64,000 nt of DNA from Sediminitomix flava (GTDB lineage: Bacteria > Bacteroidota > Bacteroidia > Cytophagales > Flammeovirgaceae): NCBI RefSeq assembly GCF_003149185.1, contig NZ_QGDO01000003.1, positions 826,379 to 890,378 on the forward strand. Direction: 5' to 3'. Position 1 is the first letter of the stretch; each line of letters starts with the position of its first letter. The notes beneath the pieces were generated by a model. That model worked only from the letters and a program-made list of their open reading frames with translations. It made no database searches and was not told where the DNA came from. Below, piece after piece: positions 8,565 through 15,461 of the stretch. Made by a program: the position numbers and the translations under genes.

Positions 8565-9080
8565 CTATTGATTCTCATAACCAGAACGAATGACAGCCTC
8601 GTTTTTTTCCAATGATGGTTTTACATCAATTACTCGTTGGTTTGAACTTCCTCTGAATTTTAAGGTTAAATCTTTTTGGCGAAGTACAAAAGGACCATCA
8701 ATTAACACATCTAATTCTTGAGCGAGAGCTTTTCGATCTTCATCCCAAAGAAGTCTTTCCCAAGTATATCCGGAGTAAGACCAAATAGTGTGAGATGGAA
8801 ATCTTTCCTTATACTTTCTGACAAACTTCAATACCTCTTTCGGATCATAGAAAGGGTCTCCACCACATAAGGTAATTCCATCGAGTAGAATATTATCTTC
8901 TATTTTCTTTAAAAACTTTTCTTGCAAATCATCATCGAAAGGTTCTCCATAGCATTCATTTCTCATTTCGGGGTTATGACATGCTCGACATCTAAAAGGG
9001 CAACCCGAAAAGAAAAAGACGGCTCTGAGTCCTTCTCCTTCATTTATACTTTCCGATATGAAGTTTGCTAAATGTAACAT
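8565..9080 (-). CDS. nrdG: anaerobic ribonucleotide reductase activating protein
   Basis: This 171-residue radical SAM enzyme installs the glycyl radical on NrdD. The [4Fe-4S] motif is CPFRCRACHNPE (C-x3-C-x2-C) near residue 27, followed by the SAM-binding block ITLCGGDPFYDP. VLIDGPFVLRQKDLTLKFRGSSNQR is close to the NrdG family C-terminal signature, and the length is normal. It lies directly downstream of nrdD on the same strand. A strong hairpin with a T run sits between them (9112-9147), so nrdG may get only readthrough or processed message, which would keep activase levels below reductase levels. Confidence 0.93.
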   Translation of the reverse strand: MLHLANFISESINEGEGLRAVFFFSGCPFRCRACHNPEMRNECYGEPFDDDLQEKFLKKIEDNILLDGITLCGGDPFYDPKEVLKFVRKYKERFPSHTIWSYSGYTWERLLWDEDRKALAQELDVLIDGPFVLRQKDLTLKFRGSSNQRVIDVKPSLEKNEAVIRSGYENQ

Positions 9081-9111
9081 AGGGTTGTTTCCTCATTAAA
9101 TGATTAGATGG

Positions 9112-9147
9112 TAAAAAAAGGAAAGTACAGCTGTGGTACTTTCCTTT
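9112..9147 (-). terminator. hairpin with T run between nrdD and nrdG
   Basis: A perfect 12-bp stem, 9117-9128 with 9136-9147, has a 7-base loop. On the minus strand it is followed by a run of T. It stands between the stop of nrdD and the start of nrdG and could be a full or partial terminator. Confidence 0.8.
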
Positions 9148-9182
9148 ATTAAATGCTTTTTACAAAGACTTCGTTAGAATGA

Positions 9183-11375
9183 TTATGAATGTTTCACACG
9201 ATCATTTACTTCTGAATGTTTTCCATCATTGAAGTATTTGTTGTAATCTCCAGTAATGTACCCAGTAACACGTCTAAGGCGTTTGATATAAACATCACCA
9301 TCTTTGCTTCCACATTTTGGACATTCTTCTCCAATGATGCCTTCATAACCACAGTTTGAGCAGCTATCGATTGGGTGGTTTAAAGCAAAGTAATAAATGC
9401 CTTGTGACATTGCGTAGTCTACAATCTTTTCAACTGCTTTGGTGTTATTTCTAGCATTTCCATCCAATTCTACATAAGTGATAGAACCACCTGTACATAT
9501 TTTATGGAAAGGAGCTTCCGTATCAATTTTCTCTTTGATCGAAATATCGTGATACACAGGAACGTGGAAAGAGTTATTCAAATAATCTCTGTCTGTTACT
9601 CCCTTAATTATACCATATTGATTTCTTGTTAACTTCAATTGTTTATGGCAAAGTGACTCTGCAGGAGTTGCATAACAACCGAAATTCATATCATGTTCTT
9701 CACTAGCTTCTTGAGCAAACTTGTAGATATGGTTCACAACTTTATACCCAAAATCCCACACTTTTTGATCTTGTGCATGATGCTTTCCAAACATAGCGAC
9801 AAGCATATTTGATAGCCCCAAGAAACCAATGGCTAATGAACCTGATTTTAAGATTTCTCCTACAGTTTCATCATCATTCAGTTCTCTACCTTTCCAAACT
9901 TTATTTCTATACATGAATGGAGCAGACTTTGCAAATTGTTTCGCTTGCCATTCATAACGATCTAGTAGGGCTTGAACTGTAATGTCTAGTACATTATCTA
10001 AACCTTCCCAGAAACCTTCCAAGTCAGCTTCTTTACGATCGCCTAAAGCTACACCATAGTCAATACCTAATTTTGTGAGGTTAATAGTTACAGGAGAAAT
10101 ATTTCCTCTTCCAGATTTCCCATTCGAACCATGTCTGTTAGATGAAAGTCTAGTACGACACCCCATTGTCGCAGGTTCTTCATCAGGCGTTTGTGGTTCA
10201 AATGCTTCTGCATCGCAGTTTACAAAGTTTGGATAAATCCTTTTAGTAGCCGATTCAATCGCTAAAAGCTTCAAATCATAGTTAGGAGTTCCTGCTACAT
10301 CATTTACTCCTTTTTTGATTTTGAAAACAGAAATAGGGAAAATTGGTGTCGTTTGATCAACACCCACACCTTGAATTCTTGCATGAAGCATTGACTTCAT
10401 AATCAATCTACCTTCTGGAGAAACATCCGTTCCGTAGTTGATCGAAGTGAACGGAAGCTGGTTTCCTGCTCTACTTTCTAGCGTATTTAAGTTGTGGATT
10501 AATGCTTCGGCTGATTGGAAAGTTTCCTCTTCAGTCATATCTAATGCATATTTGTATGCTTTAGGATAATTCGACTGAAGCTCTTCGTTTTCCAATCTGA
10601 TGATATCTTTATTTATAGCTTCAATCGCGCCTTCTTCAATTCCCCATTTGAAAGCTTCTTTGAAATGTTTTGAGAAAGACATTGCCACGAAAGGAGCCAA
10701 ATCATAATCAAATTTATTAGATGCAATACCTCCGAATTGCTGATTGGACTGGCATTGGAAAATTACAGCTACTAACTGCATTGCAGCTCTAATTGTCTTA
10801 GGAGTTCTTACGGTACCGTTTGTAGTTTCAAATCCTCTCGTAAGGATATCATGAAGGTCAACAAACATACAGTTGTGCATTCCTGTAGAATAGCTATTGA
10901 AGTCATGGATATAAATATCATTGTTGTCAAAAGCTTCCAATACAGATTCTCTAAGGAGATTGTTTCTGGCGTATTTGGCAGAAGTTTCATTGGCTATACG
11001 AGTGAGTTTTGCTGTGAAAACATACTCATTCATATTCGCATTTTCATTCTCAATATTTTTTAACGTGATAATATCACGCACGCGTTGCATCAATTCTGTA
11101 TCTCTTGCGCGCTCTTCAGCCCTCATGTGTCTGTAGCCAATATATTGTCTAGCAGTATCATAAAGGCCATAGTTCATTAGTTTGTTTTCAACCATCTTTT
11201 CAATTTCGTAGATGGAGGTAAGGTCGTTGGTTTCTGCTTTGATTTCTTTAGCGATTTGTTGTGCTGCTTCTGGTGACTCTTGGTCAGAAGAAACCATAGC
11301 TAACTTTATCGCTTTCACGATTTTAGAAGTTAAAAAAGCTACTGTTTGTCCGTTACGTTTTTCTACTTTCTTCAT
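9183..11375 (-). CDS. nrdD: anaerobic ribonucleoside-triphosphate reductase (class III)
   Basis: This 730-residue glycyl-radical enzyme makes deoxyribonucleotides without oxygen. Residues 1-90 are an ATP-cone allosteric domain (KVEKRNGQTVAFLTSKIVKAI is its start). The catalytic barrel follows, with blocks such as YIHDFNSYSTGMHNC and RAGNQLPFTSINYGTD. The C-terminus has a zinc-binding CSNCG...CPKCG pair and the glycyl-radical loop RRVTGYITG, radical Gly705. A good Shine-Dalgarno, GAGGAG, lies 8-13 bases upstream of the ATG, which is rare in this window. It leads nrdG. No clear NrdR or FNR operator could be recognised upstream, though oxygen control would be expected. Confidence 0.95.
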   Translation of the reverse strand: MKKVEKRNGQTVAFLTSKIVKAIKLAMVSSDQESPEAAQQIAKEIKAETNDLTSIYEIEKMVENKLMNYGLYDTARQYIGYRHMRAEERARDTELMQRVRDIITLKNIENENANMNEYVFTAKLTRIANETSAKYARNNLLRESVLEAFDNNDIYIHDFNSYSTGMHNCMFVDLHDILTRGFETTNGTVRTPKTIRAAMQLVAVIFQCQSNQQFGGIASNKFDYDLAPFVAMSFSKHFKEAFKWGIEEGAIEAINKDIIRLENEELQSNYPKAYKYALDMTEEETFQSAEALIHNLNTLESRAGNQLPFTSINYGTDVSPEGRLIMKSMLHARIQGVGVDQTTPIFPISVFKIKKGVNDVAGTPNYDLKLLAIESATKRIYPNFVNCDAEAFEPQTPDEEPATMGCRTRLSSNRHGSNGKSGRGNISPVTINLTKLGIDYGVALGDRKEADLEGFWEGLDNVLDITVQALLDRYEWQAKQFAKSAPFMYRNKVWKGRELNDDETVGEILKSGSLAIGFLGLSNMLVAMFGKHHAQDQKVWDFGYKVVNHIYKFAQEASEEHDMNFGCYATPAESLCHKQLKLTRNQYGIIKGVTDRDYLNNSFHVPVYHDISIKEKIDTEAPFHKICTGGSITYVELDGNARNNTKAVEKIVDYAMSQGIYYFALNHPIDSCSNCGYEGIIGEECPKCGSKDGDVYIKRLRRVTGYITGDYNKYFNDGKHSEVNDRVKHS

Positions 11376-11571
11376 ATGGGGTACTCCTCAGTGCAAAGTC
11401 TAATAAAGGTGTAAAGTGTCTTTGATGGCGTGTGTCTTGCTTCAAAAAACCTTGCGAAAGTAAGGAATGAAAACGCGAGCAAAAAATGATTTTTCTTAAC
11501 GAATTGAAAAGAATATTAGCGAGAATGATTATTTATTTTTCCTAGTTAATGAGTTAAAATCATTGTTAATG

Positions 11572-11619
11572 AAAAAAATGTTTTCCGCCTAAAAAGTATT
11601 AAGGCGGAAAACATTTTTT
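11572..11619 (-). terminator. very strong terminator after the TonB receptor
   Basis: An 18-bp perfect stem, 11573-11590 with 11602-11619, has an 11-base loop and T residues on the minus-strand exit side. It is among the longest perfect hairpins in the window and separates the receptor gene from nrdD. T residues on the other side make it symmetric. Confidence 0.9.
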
Positions 11620-11639
11620 GTGTTGGGAAGTAAAATCTT

Positions 11640-14087
11640 CTAGTTCAAAAGATTACTGAATTTTACTTCTAAATAAAAAGTTCTAGGAGCGGCTGGCCCA
11701 TAAACAAAGGCTGCATCTTTTGTTGGTCCCGAATCAAAATTTCTTTGGAATTGGTTGAAGATGTTTTTTACACCACCACCAATCTGCATTCCTAAATCTT
11801 TAGAAACTTGTACGTCGTATGCAAGACGAATTCCTAGGTCAAAGAATTGTTCTGTTTTTACTAGTTCTTCAGTTTCGTTATACACTCCTTTATAAAAACC
11901 TCCAGCCATATGTGGAACATACATACTTCCTGTATAAACCCCAGAGAGGCTCATCAGAAGATTAGGTTTTGGGTAATAATTCATGCTCAAAGAACCATAA
12001 TTATTCGGTGTTCTTAAGATTCTATCTGTTGCACTGTCGTCTTCATCACCCCATTGTTCTACACCATTATATTTGGCTGTTTGGAATGTGAAACCTGTTT
12101 GTACATTGAACTTTGAAGATGCAGCAAGCTTAGCTTCTACGTTGATTCCTTGTACAAATGCATCATTTTCTGAATTTCTCTTGAGGTAATAATTACCTTC
12201 TTCACCTTCCACAAATTCATTTAAGAAGCGGTCTTCAATTTTGGTATGAAAACCTTCCAATAGGAAATAGCTTTGCCATCCGCCTATTTCTGTATCCCAA
12301 TCCAATGCGAAGTTGTATGAATATGATCTTTCTGTAGTTAAGTCGTCTGCCAAAATTGTACGAACTTGGTCTCCTGCCACAATATCAATGTGCATGTCTT
12401 CATTAAAGATTTGCGGAGCTCTAAATCCTGTGGCAAAGCCTACACGAGCTTGTAAATTGTTACCTATATTATATTTCAAGTTCACTCTTGGGTTGAAAGC
12501 AGACACTTCAGTAAGTTTGTCTGTTTCTGCTAAGTAATCATTGATCATTACATGGTCTAGTCTAGCACCAAGAAGTAAAGAAAGGCGATCTCCTTTCCAC
12601 TCATTTTGAGCAAAAACAGCAATTGTTTGTACTAATTGATCTGAAATATGAATGTCATTTACAAATTCATCAGACTCGTAGTCGAAGTAGCCTAGCTTTC
12701 TGTCTTTGATGTTGTCATTGATATATTCAACACCTCCAATAAAAAAGGCTGGAGCAAATAAAACGTGTCCTAAATCACGATTAAACTGAGTTCCTACAAC
12801 GTAGGTGTCACTTGTTGTTTTTCCGTAACCGTCCAACTGCATTTCAGCACCGTAATAACTATCTCTAACCACAGATTGGACAGATGAGTAGAATGATACA
12901 TTTGATCTTTGATCAGCACTGATCCAATCATAGTTGATTCCTCCTCCAATAATTTGATGTTCTAGTTGCTCAGTGATATCTGTTAAGTGTGGAGCTAGAT
13001 CAAACTTATTACCACCTCTACGGAATTCATCAGTGATATTGAATTTTGCAGTAACTTTATTTCTGTTGTTTATCTTATGGATGATTTTAGTCCCAATGTT
13101 CAAGTTTCTCAATTCAGGGATGTTTGAAAAGTCATCCACGAATTCTTCATCATAATTTGGTATAAATTCATCTTTAGCTACTTCTACTAATGTGTAATAT
13201 TTATCATTTGGGGTTGCATTCCAAGCTTCTCTTTTTCTATGAGAACCATATAGAATTAGTGAAGTCTTATCATCATTTGATACTACTGACGTATTGAAAC
13301 TCGTATTCACATCGTAGGCTTCGCCATTAATAGATGCATATTGCGTTCCTACTTCAAAACGATTGAATTTAGGCTCTTTGGTAATTACATTCACTGTTCC
13401 TCCGATCGCATTTGCTCCAAAAAGAACGGAACCTCCACCTCTTACAACTTCTACTCGTTCAATCATTGAGACTGGAAGTTGTTCTAGTCCGTATACACCA
13501 ACGAGACTATTGAAAATTGGTCGGCTATCAATAAGAATTTGGGTATAAGGTCCTTCCAAACCATTCAGACGAAGACTAGTAGAGCCACAATTCGAACAAG
13601 TGTTTTCGACTCTAGCACCAGGAACAAAGTTCAACCCGTCAGCAATTACTTTAGATGCACTAACTTCAAAAACTTTGCTTCCAATTACATTTACTACGGC
13701 AGGGGTTTCTTTTCTACTTTGTGCTGTTCTGTTCCCTGAAACGACTACACTTTCTAATTCAATAAGATCTTCTTCAAGTTTAAATTTTAAGTCTTGATTT
13801 TTTTTGTTGATAGATACTGTTTCTGTCAACTTTCTATAACCGACAGCACTTATTGTAATTTGGTATTCTCCAAAGGGTACATTCTTTAAATAGAAATGTC
13901 CTGAATCATCTGAAGTAGTTCCTAGCTGAAGTTCGTTGATATAGACTGTCGCAAATGGAATATGTCCGTTCTTTGAATCGATATGTCCAGTAATAAAGCT
14001 TGTTTGGTCTTTAGCGTAGCTAAGTTGAGCTAAAGAAACTAATATTAGTAAAGTCTGTATTAAGAATAGTTTCCCTTTTCCTACCAT
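11640..14087 (-). CDS. TonB-dependent outer-membrane receptor with CarboxypepD_reg-like domain
   Basis: This 815-residue receptor imports a scarce ligand (metal chelate, haem or vitamin type) across the outer membrane using TonB energy. A signal peptide (about 1-25) is followed by a CarboxypepD_reg-like Ig fold (31-105; FITGHIDSKNGHIPFATVYI). Then come the plug (about 113-235; VVVSGNR, VRGGGSVLFGANAIGGTVNVI) and a 22-strand-type barrel ending in the aromatic strand RTFYLEVKFSN. The plug carries a C-x2-C pair (Cys164, Cys167, in ENTCSNCGSTSLRLNG), which could bind metal or form a disulfide. No SusD partner is adjacent, so this is not a SusC-type pair. Transcription probably starts from the clear promoter at 14117-14148. 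The ligand cannot be named. Confidence 0.88.
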   Translation of the reverse strand: MVGKGKLFLIQTLLILVSLAQLSYAKDQTSFITGHIDSKNGHIPFATVYINELQLGTTSDDSGHFYLKNVPFGEYQITISAVGYRKLTETVSINKKNQDLKFKLEEDLIELESVVVSGNRTAQSRKETPAVVNVIGSKVFEVSASKVIADGLNFVPGARVENTCSNCGSTSLRLNGLEGPYTQILIDSRPIFNSLVGVYGLEQLPVSMIERVEVVRGGGSVLFGANAIGGTVNVITKEPKFNRFEVGTQYASINGEAYDVNTSFNTSVVSNDDKTSLILYGSHRKREAWNATPNDKYYTLVEVAKDEFIPNYDEEFVDDFSNIPELRNLNIGTKIIHKINNRNKVTAKFNITDEFRRGGNKFDLAPHLTDITEQLEHQIIGGGINYDWISADQRSNVSFYSSVQSVVRDSYYGAEMQLDGYGKTTSDTYVVGTQFNRDLGHVLFAPAFFIGGVEYINDNIKDRKLGYFDYESDEFVNDIHISDQLVQTIAVFAQNEWKGDRLSLLLGARLDHVMINDYLAETDKLTEVSAFNPRVNLKYNIGNNLQARVGFATGFRAPQIFNEDMHIDIVAGDQVRTILADDLTTERSYSYNFALDWDTEIGGWQSYFLLEGFHTKIEDRFLNEFVEGEEGNYYLKRNSENDAFVQGINVEAKLAASSKFNVQTGFTFQTAKYNGVEQWGDEDDSATDRILRTPNNYGSLSMNYYPKPNLLMSLSGVYTGSMYVPHMAGGFYKGVYNETEELVKTEQFFDLGIRLAYDVQVSKDLGMQIGGGVKNIFNQFQRNFDSGPTKDAAFVYGPAAPRTFYLEVKFSNLLN

Positions 14088-14116
14088 TAATTTGTTGTTT
14101 AAATCGTAATATTTTT

Positions 14117-14148
14117 CAAATCTAAACTAAATGCGACATTGTTGCAAA
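14117..14148 (-). promoter_or_regulatory. Bacteroidota-type promoter of the TonB receptor gene
   Basis: Read on the minus strand: TTTG (complement of 14145-14148), a spacer of exactly 20 bases, then TAGATTTG (complement of 14117-14124). This is a full match to the phylum -33/-7 pattern TTTG-N19-21-TAnnTTTG. Transcription would begin near 14111, leaving a leader of about 24 bases. Confidence 0.65.
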
Positions 14149-14226
14149 TAATAAAAGTTTAGGTAAGTCTAAATAAAAATTTCGACTTATAAAAATATTG
14201 AAAATTTTATAACAGTTTATTTGTCG

Positions 14227-14258
14227 TTTAGTTGTGTTAAACAAAAACAGTATTTTTG
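14227..14258 (+). promoter_or_regulatory. candidate promoter of the DUF2480 gene, possibly giving leaderless mRNA
   Basis: TTTA at 14227-14230, a spacer of 20 bases, then TATTTTTG at 14251-14258. The -7 box is a perfect match and the -33 box has one mismatch. The predicted start of transcription falls at or within a few bases of the ATG at 14263, so the message would have little or no leader. Confidence 0.35.
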
Positions 14259-14262
14259 TAAT

Positions 14263-14778
14263 ATGGAAGAACCAATTATTAATAGAGTAGCTAAAAGTCC
14301 ATTAATTACTTTGGACTTAGAAGATTATTTCCCAGAAGGTGAAAGAGTATTATTTGATTTGAAAGATTTACTTTTTCAAGGAATGATACTACGTGAAAAG
14401 GATCTTCGTGATTTTGTAAAGGAACATGATTGGAGTCAATATGAAGGGAAATATGTGGCGATTACTTGTTCTGAGGAAGTAATAGTTCCTACTTGGGCAT
14501 ATATGCTCGTAGCTACCCGCTTGTCAAAATATGCGGCAGACGTGATTCTCGGAGATTTAGCCCAATTGGAAGATACCATTTATACGAAAGCTATAGACGC
14601 AATCAATATCAAAGAATTTGATGATAAAATGGTTGTTGTAAAAGGCTGTAGCAAGAAAGATGTTCCAGAGTCTGTTTATGTAGAAATCACAAGAAGACTA
14701 AGCCCTGTTGTAAGATCTTTGATGTTTGGAGAAGCTTGTAGTACAGTTCCTTTATTGAAGAAAAAGAAAAAAGCATAG
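14263..14778 (+). CDS. DUF2480 family protein
   Basis: This 171-residue protein belongs to DUF2480, a family found mainly in Bacteroidota with no established function. The opening MEEPIINRVAKSPLITLDL, the block YVAITCSEEVIVPTWAYML and the C-terminal SLMFGEACSTVPL are typical. Three cysteines (in ITCSEE, KGCSKK and EACSTV) look conserved in the family as I know it. No signal peptide or membrane segment is seen, so it is probably cytoplasmic. The open frame extends 14 codons further upstream from a TTG, but the ATG at 14263 gives the family N-terminus. Confidence 0.85.
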   Translation: MEEPIINRVAKSPLITLDLEDYFPEGERVLFDLKDLLFQGMILREKDLRDFVKEHDWSQYEGKYVAITCSEEVIVPTWAYMLVATRLSKYAADVILGDLAQLEDTIYTKAIDAINIKEFDDKMVVVKGCSKKDVPESVYVEITRRLSPVVRSLMFGEACSTVPLLKKKKKA

Positions 14779-14793
14779 CCCTAAGAATTATAT

Positions 14794-14832
14794 AATGGCA
14801 ATCTGGAATTAGAAACCAGTTTGCCATTTTTT
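14794..14832 (+). terminator. intrinsic terminator after the DUF2480 gene
   Basis: A 13-bp stem with one T-T mismatch pairs 14794-14806 with 14816-14828 and runs into a T-rich tail. It also touches the end of the convergent DUF1330 gene. Confidence 0.75.
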
Positions 14833-15124
14833 ATTTCCCTTCTGTCAAAATCACATTTACATCAGCACAAGATTGTCGTAGCTCTTTCCATGGTTTATAT
14901 TCTTCCGAATAATACCATTCTTTAAAGCGTTTGATACTTGGGAATTCATGTACAACCATCATGTTACTGGGCATTGAACCTTCTAAAACTTCTCCTAAAT
15001 AGCCTTCAACCAAAAAACGTCCTCCAAATTTCTCAATTGTAGGAATATGCCCATTTACATATTCTTGAAATTTATCGGTATCATGAATCTTTATGATGTT
15101 GACGATATTATAAGCTTTTGCCAT
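14831..15124 (-). CDS. DUF1330 family protein (dimeric alpha/beta barrel)
   Basis: This 97-residue protein has the ferredoxin-like fold of DUF1330. The order is an N-terminal strand (AKAYNIVNIIKIHD), a helix carrying FQEYVNGHIPTIEKFGGRFL, the strand SNMMVVHEFPSIKRFKEWYYS and the end RQSCADVNVILTEG. These proteins form dimers related to NIPSNAP and antibiotic-biosynthesis monooxygenases, but their catalytic role is mostly unknown. There is no signal peptide. It converges on the DUF2480 gene. Confidence 0.82.
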   Translation of the reverse strand: MAKAYNIVNIIKIHDTDKFQEYVNGHIPTIEKFGGRFLVEGYLGEVLEGSMPSNMMVVHEFPSIKRFKEWYYSEEYKPWKELRQSCADVNVILTEGK

Positions 15125-15461
15125 TTTTTAGATTTTTGGTGTTCACTCTTTTTAATTACAGAAGAGGAGCGAACAAGAAAAAGTTTGATAATAGCATTGA
15201 ATACTTGATGAAGTGAAATTCAAATTTAAAATGACCTAATAAATAGCCTCAAAACGCCATTTTTCATGATTTTCGTTTCCTTAGGAATAAAAATTTGTGC
15301 TCATACTGTTATTAATTGTTGAAAGCTTTCACTTTTCTTATGGGGAAAATACAAAATCTTCTAAATTTGTGAATTTGGAATACAAACCTCTTTGTTAACG
15401 GAGGTATTATAGAGTAAAAATTCGCAATAATCGGTCACTATTAATAGAAAGGAATTCTGAT
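15125..15461. other. divergent intergenic region upstream of alaS
   Basis: No ORF is seen. It contains a perfect 12-bp palindrome, TGAAAGCTTTCA, at 15320-15331, and a short inverted repeat ACCTC-N10-GAGGT at 15386-15405, 57 bases before the alaS start. AAAGGAA just before the ATG could act as a ribosome site. I see no full -33/-7 pair and no T-box leader. Confidence 0.4.

Noticed and set aside
11640-14087. SusC/SusD polysaccharide utilisation locus
   Set aside because: No SusD-like lipoprotein or carbohydrate enzyme is nearby.
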